DNA from: Flammeovirgaceae bacterium UBA7330
GTDB taxonomy: Bacteria > Bacteroidota > Bacteroidia > Cytophagales > Cyclobacteriaceae
Reading direction: 5' to 3'
Assembly (NCBI GenBank): GCA_002471275.1
Contig: DKPQ01000017.1
Span: 186,001 to 250,000 of the forward strand
DNA length: 64,000 nt
Shown here: piece after piece, positions 45,297-54,344 of the stretch
Layout: each line of letters begins with the position of its first letter
How positions within the stretch are numbered: position 1 is the first letter of the stretch
Notes under the pieces: generated by a model
Seen by the model: only the letters and a program-made list of their open reading frames with translations
Databases searched by the model: none
What the model was told of the DNA's origin: nothing
Made by a program: the position numbers and the translations under genes

Positions 45297-45715
45297 GTTC
45301 CGGCGCTCAACATGACCAGCGTACAGGCATTTAAGGTTTCAATGCCTATACTGTTTGCTTTCGAGGCAAACCTGGGGTTTTCTGTTCCAGGGTTAAAAAT
45401 GATTCTTCTTGGCTTAAGACTTAGGATGTAATCTTCCCATTCGGCCTGATGGATCGGGTTGATGTACATGGTAACCGTATCCACATTTTCAAGAGCCGGC
45501 CTTCTCCTAAGGTCCAAAATGTCAATGCCTTCTACCTGACCTTTTTTTATCCCTAATGGCAAGATTGGGTGATCATGCCGATTTAATTTTTGTGCAGCAA
45601 AATATGCATACCTCATTGGGTTTGGAGTGGCTCCAATTATTACCGTGTATTTCTTTTTTTCTATTGGGGGAGCTGAATCAGAAAGTACTTGTTGTTCTTC
45701 TTTTGGGGAAGCCAT
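45290..45715 (-). CDS. CoA-binding domain protein
   Basis: Small Rossmann-fold protein of the CoA_binding_2 family, 141 residues. A glycine-poor phosphate loop is seen at VIIGATPNPMRYAYFAAQKL (about 25-44), followed by LPLGIKKGQVEG and the ending NPGTENPRFASKANSIG with NACTLVML. These single-domain proteins bind CoA in a stress-protective or succinyl-CoA-synthetase-like manner; exact role unknown. The N-terminal 20 residues are charged and Pro/Glu-rich. It overlaps the 3' end of the upstream repeat-protein gene by 38 bases, so it is translationally linked to it. Confidence 0.85.
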   Translation of the reverse strand: MASPKEEQQVLSDSAPPIEKKKYTVIIGATPNPMRYAYFAAQKLNRHDHPILPLGIKKGQVEGIDILDLRRRPALENVDTVTMYINPIHQAEWEDYILSLKPRRIIFNPGTENPRFASKANSIGIETLNACTLVMLSAGTY

Positions 45716-47498
45716 AACCTAAGTTGATACTGAATATAATGGGTAAATAAAATTCATCCCGATTAAGTTCCAAAAACAAGTCATCATTCGAGGGTGTGGA
45801 TTCGTAATTATTGGTGATATGTCTTCTTCCCAGTCCTAACCCGATTCTGAAGTCAACCGAAAAACCATTGTCCCCGGGTCTTTCCATCCACCTTGTGCCG
45901 ATAAAGAGACCATACCCATAGTTTACCTCTGAAGCGTTCAGGCTACTTTGATTCCCCTGATTGTCCATCACATTTACGTAATGCCGTTGGATTTCCCCTA
46001 TCACCTCATGACCAAAGTACAATAAACCCATCGGTGTGTCTGGATGATAAAATTTCTGTCGAAACTCTATTTTGCTACCCCTTGAATATAAGTCATCCAC
46101 AAGGACATTTTCATTGGCTGAAAAGAATGGCCGACGAATGACAGTAACTTCTAACTCGTAACCAATTCGCTCCTGGATGTAGTACTCCGCGGCAAGGGGT
46201 AAGCTTCCAAAGGGCATCCAAAGTGGGTTTGTACCAAAAATGACCCCCCGGTATTCGTTGATGCTAGGGTTGAAATATCGAATCTTTTTGTTCCGGAATT
46301 TGTATTCGGGTTTATCGCTGCCTTTTTCATTGGGGTCTTTCAGATCCTTGGTTCTGAAGATCGGTTTTTCGTTTTCGTAGATCGGCTTATATACTCCTGC
46401 CACGCGACCGTCAGGGTAGTAAAGGGTCCATTCTCCCACCCGCTTATCATCTCTTATGGTTCCTTCCATTCTGAGGGTGCCATCCGGGTAGAACCCTTTG
46501 TATTCTCCTACACCATTTTTGAATTCAGCCTTACCTTCCTCAAGTCCTTCTTCCGAAAAAAAAGTCCAGGTACCTTCTTTCAGTCCATCCTTAATCCGGC
46601 CACTTGATTTTTGTTTTCCATTGGCATAATATTCGGTATATGTTCCGGAGCCCTGATCATAGCTTCCCTCTCCTTTGAGATCGCCTGTAGGGTAATAAAG
46701 CTTCCAAAAACCTTCCTGCTTGTCCTGCTTCATCTGACCCTCACTACTGATCGACCCATCCGGATAATAGTACTTCCAAATTCCTGATTTCTCTCCACCC
46801 AGGAACCTGCCTTCTGCTGCTACAGTTTTATTTTTATGATAGTATTTCCATAACCCGTTGCGTAAACCGCCGAAATACTCACCCTCTGCTTCCAGTTCAC
46901 CGGATTCATAATAGTATCTCCATCTACCCACACTCTTTTCATCGATGTTTTTTCCTTCATTCTTCACAGCTCCGGAAGGATAAAACTCTTTGTAATTTCC
47001 AGTCCCACGTTCGTAAAACGCCTGAGCTTTTACGATACCATCTTCATAGAAGTAATTCCAGATGCCCTCTTTTTGATCCTTATAGTATACTCCTGAACTT
47101 TTTTCTGATCCATTTTCGAAGTAGAATGTCCAAGCGCCATGCTTGACATCGTCTTTCATGATACCTTCTGCTCGGAGGTTACCTCGTTCGAAATAGTATC
47201 TCCATTTGCCAGTTTGTTTGCCCTGGCTATACTTTCCTTCGGCCTTTTTCTGACCATTTTCAAAATAGAATATCCAGGTACTGTCAGAGAGACCATTCAG
47301 ATAATAGCCTTCAGCTTGTAAAGATCCGCTGGTATAATAGCTGAGAAAAGGACCGTGCAAAGATGAGTCCTGCTTGTTGAGGCTGATGACTTCTTTGGGC
47401 ATCTCATGAAGATCATCGTAATACGTGCGTTTGATGAACGTCTGTGACTGGACTTCACTTATTATGCATACCCCTATAATTAACCAGATGATTCTCAT
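45678..47498 (-). CDS. Exported YwqK/MORN-2 repeat protein with C-terminal barrel-like domain
   Basis: 606 residues with a short signal peptide (IIWLIIGVCIISEVQS). From about residue 45 to 375 there are fourteen tandem units of about 23 residues with the pattern G-x-W-x-(Y/F)-Y-x-x-G, for example KWRYYFERGNLRAEG. Three units are shortened and read G-(N/T/E)-Y-x-x-(F/Y)Y. After a charged linker (about 385-415), the last 190 residues lack the repeats, alternate polar and hydrophobic residues and contain GLFIGTRWM, DFRIGLGLG and a terminal INLGYGF, as expected of an outer-membrane barrel or surface domain. No known function; the repeats may form a solenoid held at the outer membrane. The following CoA-binding gene overlaps its end. 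Confidence 0.8.
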   Translation of the reverse strand: MRIIWLIIGVCIISEVQSQTFIKRTYYDDLHEMPKEVISLNKQDSSLHGPFLSYYTSGSLQAEGYYLNGLSDSTWIFYFENGQKKAEGKYSQGKQTGKWRYYFERGNLRAEGIMKDDVKHGAWTFYFENGSEKSSGVYYKDQKEGIWNYFYEDGIVKAQAFYERGTGNYKEFYPSGAVKNEGKNIDEKSVGRWRYYYESGELEAEGEYFGGLRNGLWKYYHKNKTVAAEGRFLGGEKSGIWKYYYPDGSISSEGQMKQDKQEGFWKLYYPTGDLKGEGSYDQGSGTYTEYYANGKQKSSGRIKDGLKEGTWTFFSEEGLEEGKAEFKNGVGEYKGFYPDGTLRMEGTIRDDKRVGEWTLYYPDGRVAGVYKPIYENEKPIFRTKDLKDPNEKGSDKPEYKFRNKKIRYFNPSINEYRGVIFGTNPLWMPFGSLPLAAEYYIQERIGYELEVTVIRRPFFSANENVLVDDLYSRGSKIEFRQKFYHPDTPMGLLYFGHEVIGEIQRHYVNVMDNQGNQSSLNASEVNYGYGLFIGTRWMERPGDNGFSVDFRIGLGLGRRHITNNYESTPSNDDLFLELNRDEFYLPIIFSINLGYGFPKRRTTSTF

Positions 47499-47519
47499 CT
47501 GTTTACAAAGGTAATCCAG

Positions 47520-48455
47520 TTAAAGTTTAGAACCCCAGTTTTCAATTTCTTCCTCACTCCAAAGTTCCGGATAGAATATAATCTTCTTCCTTTTTGGCGG
47601 AAGATATTTTTGCCAGTTAGTACCTCCGGATGCTTTGATGAGCTTAGGGTCTTTTTGCAGGTATTTCACAGCCGATTTGTAATGTACAAGGGGCCAGGCA
47701 ACGTTCGACTTGTGGTCCAGTTTTCTCAATTCCTCTATTACTTTCTGGTCTCCTTCAAAGAATTCATGGTATTGCTGCCGGATATTGATGTCCTTGGCAA
47801 AGGAGGCCTTCTGTAAAAATTCTTCCGCATATTTATCCTCAAATTGCTTGAGCGTTAAGGTCTTTTTACCTGTCGCAAGCTCTGTAGCCCCTTTTTTCCA
47901 ATACAGGTTTTCATATATTTCTTTCAAAGGGGATTTGAAAGTGAACTTTGAATGTACTTCGTGTTCTGTTAGCAAATAAAAATCCGTTGCACCGATCTCG
48001 AAGAGCCTGAATTGTGCTGATTGGAAACCTGAAGAAGGCAAAAGTGACATCCTGAAACTGAGAAATTGCTCCCGGTCCATTCCATCGATCATGATATCAA
48101 AGGAGTTGACCAAATGATCAAAATAGCGATTAATCCGTTCCAGGCGTTTAATGAACTGGTCAACATCTGACTTGCCATAATCCTCCAGGATTTGATTTTG
48201 TTCTACCAAAATCAATTTGAGATACAATTCTGTGATTTGATGGTATAGAATGAAGATTTTTTCGTCAGGAAAACTCGTCCGTGGAGATTGTAGGCTTAGC
48301 AGTGTATCCAGTCGAATATAATCCCAGTAGGTAAGGTAATCCGAATGAAGCAGTCCGTCGAGATAGGAGGAGAGATTCTGGCCCATTGCATCAAACTTTG
48401 CATCCAATTTTTCCAGTTGTGCCAGGATATCTGCACTAATCTTACGCTTTGTCAT
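47520..48455 (-). CDS. kynA: Tryptophan 2,3-dioxygenase family protein
   Basis: Heme enzyme that opens the indole ring of tryptophan to N-formylkynurenine, 311 residues. The family signature FRMSLLPSSGFQSAQFRLFE (about 140-159) is intact. The catalytic-site His lies in ILYHQITELYLKL (about 75), and the heme-ligand His in PLVHYKSAVKYL (about 255), followed by SGGTNWQKYL. Somewhat longer than most bacterial enzymes because of an insert near 195-240. The gene stands alone: no kynureninase or formamidase is adjacent. Divergent from a glutaryl-CoA-type dehydrogenase. Confidence 0.88.
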   Translation of the reverse strand: MTKRKISADILAQLEKLDAKFDAMGQNLSSYLDGLLHSDYLTYWDYIRLDTLLSLQSPRTSFPDEKIFILYHQITELYLKLILVEQNQILEDYGKSDVDQFIKRLERINRYFDHLVNSFDIMIDGMDREQFLSFRMSLLPSSGFQSAQFRLFEIGATDFYLLTEHEVHSKFTFKSPLKEIYENLYWKKGATELATGKKTLTLKQFEDKYAEEFLQKASFAKDINIRQQYHEFFEGDQKVIEELRKLDHKSNVAWPLVHYKSAVKYLQKDPKLIKASGGTNWQKYLPPKRKKIIFYPELWSEEEIENWGSKL

Positions 48456-48475
48456 TCGGTCTGTTGCTTTGGTTG

Positions 48476-48483
48476 TAAATTTG
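48476..48483 (+). promoter_or_regulatory. Candidate -7 element for the acyl-CoA dehydrogenase gene
   Basis: TAAATTTG matches TAnnTTTG. The implied start near 48487 gives a leader of about 27 bases to ATG 48514 and rules out the upstream TTG at 48469 as the start codon. Confidence 0.5.
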
Positions 48484-48513
48484 AGTTATTACGACTTAAA
48501 ACAAAAATTAGGT

Positions 48514-49737
48514 ATGTCAACCCCAATTAATGCTGAAAAAGACTTCGCAAATAAACGAAACTTTATTGATGATTTTGAAGCTCCTGATTTTTATCAGATA
48601 GATGACCTGCTGACAGAAGAGCATAAGATCATAAGATCCTCAGCCAGAGACTTTGTGAAGAAAGAGATTACCCCTTATATAGAGTCCTGGGCCGAAGAGA
48701 ATCATTTCCCTTTGGAGATCGTAAAAAAGATGGGTGAGCACGGAATATTTGGCCCTACAATACCTCCAGAATACGGTGGAGGAGGACTGGATTATACTTC
48801 GTATGGCCTGATCATGCAGGAGGTGGAGCGTGGCGATAGCGGCATGCGTTCTACAGCTTCTGTGCAGGGATCCCTGGTGATGTTTCCTATCTATGCTTTC
48901 GGATCTGAAGAGCAAAAAGAGAAGTTTTTACCAAAATTGGCCTCAGGAGAGTTTTTGGGATGTTTTGGATTGACTGAACCTAATCATGGATCTAATCCGG
49001 CAGGGATGGAGACCAAAATTGTGGATCAGGGTGATCATTATGTGCTGAATGGCGCTAAAATGTGGATTTCCAACTCTCCATACGCAGATGTGGCGGTGGT
49101 ATGGGCGAAAAATGAAGATAAAAGGATTAAAGGTGTACTGGTAGAAAGGGGTATGGAAGGTTTTACTACTCCGAAAACAACCGGTAAATGGTCGTTGAGA
49201 GCATCTGCAACGGGGGAGCTGGTTTTTAACAATGTGAAGATCCCAAAGGAAAATATTTTGCCAGGCAAAGATGGGTTGGGAGCACCACTGGCCTGTCTTG
49301 ACAGTGCGCGGTATGGGATTGCATGGGGATCCATTGGAGCTGCGATGGATTGCTTCGAAACTGCCAGAAAATATGCTAAAGAGCGTATCCAATTCGGTAA
49401 ACCTATCGGATCGTTTCAGCTGGTACAGAAAAAGCTGGCCGAAATGTTTACAGAGATCACAAAGGCCCAACTATTAAATTTTAGATTGGGTCAGCTTAAG
49501 GATCAGGGCAAAGCCACTACCCAGCAGATTTCAATGGCCAAGCGTAATAATGTGGAGGTAGCACTAAATATTGCCAGAGAGTCCCGGCAAATACTGGGTG
49601 GTATGGGTATTACGGCTGATTTTCCAATTATGAGGCATATGATGAATCTCGAGTCTGTTATCACTTATGAAGGCACCCATGATATCCACCTGCTTATCCT
49701 GGGAAAAGAAATTACTGGACTGGATGCCTTTTTTTAG
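48514..49737 (+). CDS. Acyl-CoA dehydrogenase, glutaryl-CoA dehydrogenase type
   Basis: FAD flavoprotein, 407 residues from ATG 48514, which follows the promoter element; the longer frame from TTG 48469 would cover it. N-terminal helical domain (about 15-125), beta domain with CFGLTEPNHGSNPAGM, and C-terminal helices. The catalytic base is Glu386 in TYEGTHDIH, the form found in glutaryl-CoA dehydrogenases rather than in short-chain enzymes. It may oxidise and decarboxylate glutaryl-CoA from lysine or tryptophan breakdown. Divergent from tryptophan dioxygenase; its stop abuts the nitroreductase stop. Confidence 0.88.
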   Translation: MSTPINAEKDFANKRNFIDDFEAPDFYQIDDLLTEEHKIIRSSARDFVKKEITPYIESWAEENHFPLEIVKKMGEHGIFGPTIPPEYGGGGLDYTSYGLIMQEVERGDSGMRSTASVQGSLVMFPIYAFGSEEQKEKFLPKLASGEFLGCFGLTEPNHGSNPAGMETKIVDQGDHYVLNGAKMWISNSPYADVAVVWAKNEDKRIKGVLVERGMEGFTTPKTTGKWSLRASATGELVFNNVKIPKENILPGKDGLGAPLACLDSARYGIAWGSIGAAMDCFETARKYAKERIQFGKPIGSFQLVQKKLAEMFTEITKAQLLNFRLGQLKDQGKATTQQISMAKRNNVEVALNIARESRQILGGMGITADFPIMRHMMNLESVITYEGTHDIHLLILGKEITGLDAFF

Positions 49738-50337
49738 TTAGTCCAGGGCGTTGTGAAAGGCAAAATCACTTACCTCATTTCTGCTTCGGGGATTTAGCTC
49801 CCTTTGTTTGAATTTTTCCGGGAGTTGATCCGGATTTCCAAAGTAACCAAGTGCTATCACAGTGTTGGGAGCCAACTCATCGGGTATGTTAAACAATGAT
49901 GTTGCTTTTTCTTTTGAAAAGCCTCCCATTTGATGGAGTCCGATGCCCATACTGGTAGCCTGTACAAGTAGGTTGCCCATGGCTAATCCCAGGTCGTGTC
50001 TGGCCGACCCGTTTGGTGATCCGTTTGGCAGGTCTTTCTTTACCATCGCCAACATTAAAACAGGAGCTTCTTTTGCCCAGGGTTTGTTGCCCTCTGCAAG
50101 AGATTCAACCAGTTTGTCAAACCCCTCTTCACCTTTGTGGGCATAGAGTATCCTCCATGGTTGTGCATTCATGGAGGAAGGTGCCCATCTCATCGCTTCA
50201 AACAATTGGTTTAGCTCCTCTTCATTAATATCTTTTGGATCAAAAGCCCGTGGACTCCATCGCTTGATGATCAAATCATGTACCGGGTACCGGGGATCTG
50301 ATCCTTTTTTGTTAGGAATACTTTCTATTGATGCCAT
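49738..50337 (-). CDS. Nitroreductase-family protein
   Basis: FMN-dependent oxidoreductase, 199 residues. Typical blocks are RWSPRAFDPKDI near the N-terminus (FMN phosphate binding), RWAPSSMNAQPWRILYA, and LGLAMGNLLVQATSMGIGLHQMGGF with FNIPDELAPNTVIALGYFG. Substrates may be nitro compounds or quinones; not decidable here. 21 bases downstream of the yceI stop on the same strand, so the two could be co-transcribed. Confidence 0.9.
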   Translation of the reverse strand: MASIESIPNKKGSDPRYPVHDLIIKRWSPRAFDPKDINEEELNQLFEAMRWAPSSMNAQPWRILYAHKGEEGFDKLVESLAEGNKPWAKEAPVLMLAMVKKDLPNGSPNGSARHDLGLAMGNLLVQATSMGIGLHQMGGFSKEKATSLFNIPDELAPNTVIALGYFGNPDQLPEKFKQRELNPRSRNEVSDFAFHNALD

Positions 50338-50358
50338 GAAGATATAATCAAATTTCGC

Positions 50359-50901
50359 TTAAGATTGTTTCACTATTTGAACATTCAAATCTAGTTTGAC
50401 TTCATCACTTACCACTACAGAACCTGCTTCTGTCACAGCACTCCACTTCAATCCGAATTCTTTTCTGTTGATTTTTCCACTGATTTCAAATCCGGCCTTG
50501 GTGTTACCATAGGGATCAGTCACAGTTCCGCCATAGACAGCTTTCAGTGATACGGGTTTGGTCACATCTCTGATGGTAAGATCTCCTTTGAGCACATATT
50601 CGTCATCATTCACTTTTTCAAAGGAAGTGCTTTGGAATTTGAGCTCAGGATACTGCTCAGCATTAAAGAAGTCATCAGATTTCAGGTGAGCATCCCGGTC
50701 AGCGACACCTGTAGAAATAGAATCCACTTTTGCAGTAAAGCTGATGTTGGCATGCTCAAAATTATCCTGTTCCGTTTCTACAGATCCTTCAAATTCATTG
50801 AATTTTCCATTTACTGTAGAGATTACCAGGTGCTTCACTTTAAAGCCTGCTTCAGAGTGTGTAGGGTCAATTGACCAGATTGTTTTAGTTAAAGTTTCCA
50901 T
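50359..50901 (-). CDS. YceI-family protein
   Basis: Lipocalin-like barrel that binds polyprenoid or amide lipids, 180 residues. Family features are IWSIDPTHSEAGFKVKHL at the start, DAHLKSDDFFNAEQYPELKF in the middle, and GDLTIRDVTKPVSL. No signal peptide, unlike the periplasmic E. coli YceI, so this is a cytoplasmic version. Upstream sequence holds a TACATTAAATGTA palindrome (50918-50930). Confidence 0.92.
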   Translation of the reverse strand: METLTKTIWSIDPTHSEAGFKVKHLVISTVNGKFNEFEGSVETEQDNFEHANISFTAKVDSISTGVADRDAHLKSDDFFNAEQYPELKFQSTSFEKVNDDEYVLKGDLTIRDVTKPVSLKAVYGGTVTDPYGNTKAGFEISGKINRKEFGLKWSAVTEAGSVVVSDEVKLDLNVQIVKQS

Positions 50902-51100
50902 ATTAAAATTATGTTATTACATTAAATGTACATACATATACTTTTGTTGATGTTGAAATGTTTCACTGAAGAAGAAATATTTTTAATTTATTTTTCGATG
51001 GGATGTTTTTGATATGCCATTTGGTTTGGAGGATATTAACTATGGTTTTAAATTCCCATCAGTCAGCAAGCAGTGGTAACATTGAATTTTAATAGACGAT
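50902..51100. other. Divergent intergenic region yceI / oxidoreductase
   Basis: 199 bases that must hold both promoters. The palindrome TACATTAAATGTA lies at 50918-50930, 17 bases before the yceI start; its minus-strand TACATTTA is one base from a -7 element. No clear plus-strand promoter, RNA gene or open frame seen. Confidence 0.4.
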
Positions 51101-52303
51101 ATGACAGATAAAACAATTGGCATAGGGATGGTGGGGGCCAGGTATGGCGCCAGGATGCACCAGGTAAACTTCAGTAAACTTCCCCCCGGGCAGGTTGAAA
51201 TAAGGGGCGTTTGCTCTCGTAATGTAGAAAGTGCGGAAGCTTTCGCCAGGGATTTTAATGTGGGTTTTCATACAGATAACCTTGATGCATTGCTAACTCA
51301 AAAAGATATTGATGTGATAGATGTCTGCACTCCACCAGCCTCACATCATGAGATTGCGATTCGTGCTGCTGAAGCTGGCAAGCATGTGATTATGGAGAAG
51401 CCGCTGACCGGATATTTTGGAGAGCCCGGAGATCCTGAACCTATTGGGCTCATGGTGCCCAGAGCAAAAATGCTTCAGGGCGCACGCAAGAACGCTGAAG
51501 CTGTAAGGGATGCTGTGAGGAGCAATGGGGTGAAATTTTGCTATGCTGAGAATTGGGTTTATTCGCCTCCTATTGTCAAAATGCGTAATCTGATGGCAGC
51601 TTCGAAAGGTTCAGTCCTGGAACTCCGCGCAGAAGAAAACCACTCAGGTTCGAATTCATTGTATTCGAAAGAATGGAAAAACATGGGAGGTGGTGCTTTG
51701 TTGAGAATGGGGGCGCATTCTGTGGGAGCTTGCTTGCACCTTAAGCAATGGGAAGGGATGCAGCGACTGGGAAAACCCATCAGGCCCGTTTCTGTGATGG
51801 CTGATACGGCAGACCTCATCCACACCGATGCATCCGAGCGAGCCAAAGCAGCAGGTGCTCACAAGTGGATCAGCTCTGATCCAACCGATGTGGAAGATTG
51901 GGCCAACCTGATCATTCGTTTTGAGGATGGCTCACGTGCCACGGTGATGATCAGCGATGTTGGGCTTGGCGGATTGAATACACGGGTGACTGCCTATATG
52001 ACCGATGGTGTGATCAAAGCAAACATGACAAGCAATGATGCCATTGAGACTTATGCAGTAGATCCTGCTGTTTTTGAAAAAGAGTATTTTATGGAAAAAC
52101 TGGAAACAAAAGCAGGGTGGAACCGGCCAAGTTGCGATGAAGATTGGTTTAGAGGCTTTTCACAGGAGATCAATGACTTCATTCAGGCCATTCGTGAAGA
52201 TAGAGACCCTTATTCGGGTATAGACCTGGCTGTGGACTGTGTGAATGTGATCTATTCAGCCTATCTATCCTCTGAGGAGGGCAGGGTTGTGAGCCTAGAT
52301 TGA
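51101..52303 (+). CDS. Gfo/Idh/MocA-family oxidoreductase
   Basis: NAD(P)-dependent sugar or cyclitol dehydrogenase, 400 residues. N-terminal Rossmann fold with IGIGMVGARYGARMHQVNF (a GxGxxG variant, the last G being Ala/Gly-like), DVIDVCTPPASHHEIA and the catalytic-lysine EKP in HVIMEKPLTGYF. C-terminal alpha/beta domain includes RMGAHSVGACLHLK. A 30-residue insert after EKP (about 108-138, PGDPEPIGLMVPRAK) is unusual. Substrate unknown; no sugar-uptake genes nearby. One base separates its stop from the convergent HHH-barrel gene. Confidence 0.88.
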   Translation: MTDKTIGIGMVGARYGARMHQVNFSKLPPGQVEIRGVCSRNVESAEAFARDFNVGFHTDNLDALLTQKDIDVIDVCTPPASHHEIAIRAAEAGKHVIMEKPLTGYFGEPGDPEPIGLMVPRAKMLQGARKNAEAVRDAVRSNGVKFCYAENWVYSPPIVKMRNLMAASKGSVLELRAEENHSGSNSLYSKEWKNMGGGALLRMGAHSVGACLHLKQWEGMQRLGKPIRPVSVMADTADLIHTDASERAKAAGAHKWISSDPTDVEDWANLIIRFEDGSRATVMISDVGLGGLNTRVTAYMTDGVIKANMTSNDAIETYAVDPAVFEKEYFMEKLETKAGWNRPSCDEDWFRGFSQEINDFIQAIREDRDPYSGIDLAVDCVNVIYSAYLSSEEGRVVSLD

Positions 52304-52304
52304 T

Positions 52305-54344
52305 TCAGAAATTTATTTTTAGCATGGTTCGAATATCTGACCTCACAGGGCCAGAGATTTCTTCACTTCCGTTTCCGATGCGCTGGGCGTCCTGATAATT
52401 AAACCGGGCATATTTAATCCAGAGATTTATACTTCGGTTGATGGAGTATCTCATCATGATATAGGTTCGGGTACCATTTCCGGCGTATGCAGGGATAGAA
52501 AAAGTATATAACAGATCTCTTTCATAGGCATAGATCCTGTTGTCATAATTGTCCGTATCAAAAATGGCAAAGCGGGCATCAAATTTCAGTCGCCAGATTT
52601 TATATTGGATATCCTGCATAAGTGCAAAACCAGCCGATTTGAGCTCGCCCAGGTCATAGTTAGAAGTTTGAAGCCTGGTTTTCATTGATACGGAGGGAGT
52701 GACCTCATAATCCGCATTGAAGATCAGATTTCTTTTTATCCCTGATGTCAAAGCACTCAGGTTGGAAACAGATTCAGTTGCAGAGACTTCCTTTACCTCC
52801 TCGCGATACTGCGCATATAGCTGAATTTTCCTGGATAGCTTATAAGTGAGTCTACCTAAATATTCCATTCCCTCAGAAGGTGCATCAATGCCGTACCTTA
52901 ACCAGGGGAATTCAAAATGGTCAAAATAAAGAGCGAGTATCAGCTTTCTGTAGGGCGTGAATTTTAGTCCCCAGTAGGCTCCTTTTTCATTAATGGTTCT
53001 GGATTGTTCACCAAAACCATTGGCGTAGAATGAGTGAAAGTTCTTGTTATAATTTCTGAGCGAAAAGCTAAAGTCAACTTGAGGGGTAAGGCTTGCGATT
53101 AGACCGGCATAGTAGGCAATACCGCCTGAAGAAGATTGAGCCAATTCGCCAAAAGCATTGATGTTTTGCCAGAGGAATGACCCATAGATGCTTCCAGTCC
53201 AGTTTTCAGTCCCAACAAACTCGAATTGATTGTAATTGTTAGGTTTTTTCCGGATAGGATGACTAAATCGATTGAATATAGAGGTGATCCCCAATCTAAA
53301 ATACCTGGACTGGTAAGAAAGTCCACCACCATAAGTCGTTTCGCGAAGTTGGTCTTTCCTGGCAAGTTCAGATTGGTTTCTGTGGTAACCTGTTTCCTGA
53401 ATGCTTGATATATATTCCTCGAAATCAGAAAAGGTGGTGTCGTTTATTAAGCGGGCATCCTGATCTAATGTGGAATAAATCATGATATATGTCCAGTGAT
53501 TATTGCCAAGAGCTAATCCGGCTCCCCTGAAAAAACCAGATTCCAGCGCCGAAGTGTAGGGCCGCAGACCTATCTCATTTCTTCTGATGGTATGGATAGG
53601 TTCAGCTCCTTTACCAAAGCTAAATCCGGAACCAAAGACCAATCCCTGGCCCAGTTGAATCTGATAATCACCAAGAGCAAGTGCTTTTAGCAGGCCTTTA
53701 TCCTTTAGAAAGAAATGATAAGATTGGAAATCAGCTAAAGAGGTACTACTAGAATCATTGCGAAAAAACTGTTCACCTGCATCCTTTTCTAAGGTAAAAC
53801 CAAGGCTGAAGTCATTGGTTTTCGAAACACGATATCTGGCATAGAAATAATTGGGATCTCCCACATACGGGTCATTTTGGGCGGATTGATAGCCTTTCTT
53901 GGATTGGAGCGTCCTGAAATGACGAAGTAAAAGGTAATTATTTTCTTCAGCGCGTATACGTTCCCAAAGGTTACGACTATCATGTCTTTCCCTTACGGTT
54001 ACAAAGGGCAACAGATCCCTGATGATTTCAGGAGAGAAGGATGGGATGGATTGTAGCTCATAAATGGAGATCAGAGGACCATTTTTCCGTATATGGTCCA
54101 TTAAGTGATTGATCTGTTCAGGCGTTAAGATATTTAGTGATAGTAATTCCTCAGAGCTTGTTTTATTTAGGTTCACGGGATGCATATAATACTGAAGCAG
54201 TGACTCATATATTTGTTCATAGGGCAAATCATCATCCTGGAGCTGATAAAACCTCTCTGCAAAGCTTTCCAGGTCTATATCGCGATCCTGTCCTTTTATG
54301 AAGAAAGGAAAAATCGTGATGAAAAGAAGCAGGCAGGACCTCAT
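52305..54344 (-). CDS. Helix-hairpin-helix outer-membrane barrel protein
   Basis: 679 residues with a signal peptide (MRSCLLLFITIFPFFIKGQ). A ComEA-like helix-hairpin-helix region occupies about residues 55-120 (VNLNKTSSEELLSLNILT and IYELQSIPSFSPEIIRDLLPF). The rest is long alternating beta sequence rich in Tyr and Phe, fitting an outer-membrane barrel and ending in IRTMLKINF. HHH modules normally bind DNA, so a role in DNA or macromolecule passage at the surface is possible. This fusion is frequent in Bacteroidota but uncharacterised as far as I know. It overlaps the PorV-like gene by four bases. Confidence 0.8.
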   Translation of the reverse strand: MRSCLLLFITIFPFFIKGQDRDIDLESFAERFYQLQDDDLPYEQIYESLLQYYMHPVNLNKTSSEELLSLNILTPEQINHLMDHIRKNGPLISIYELQSIPSFSPEIIRDLLPFVTVRERHDSRNLWERIRAEENNYLLLRHFRTLQSKKGYQSAQNDPYVGDPNYFYARYRVSKTNDFSLGFTLEKDAGEQFFRNDSSSTSLADFQSYHFFLKDKGLLKALALGDYQIQLGQGLVFGSGFSFGKGAEPIHTIRRNEIGLRPYTSALESGFFRGAGLALGNNHWTYIMIYSTLDQDARLINDTTFSDFEEYISSIQETGYHRNQSELARKDQLRETTYGGGLSYQSRYFRLGITSIFNRFSHPIRKKPNNYNQFEFVGTENWTGSIYGSFLWQNINAFGELAQSSSGGIAYYAGLIASLTPQVDFSFSLRNYNKNFHSFYANGFGEQSRTINEKGAYWGLKFTPYRKLILALYFDHFEFPWLRYGIDAPSEGMEYLGRLTYKLSRKIQLYAQYREEVKEVSATESVSNLSALTSGIKRNLIFNADYEVTPSVSMKTRLQTSNYDLGELKSAGFALMQDIQYKIWRLKFDARFAIFDTDNYDNRIYAYERDLLYTFSIPAYAGNGTRTYIMMRYSINRSINLWIKYARFNYQDAQRIGNGSEEISGPVRSDIRTMLKINF

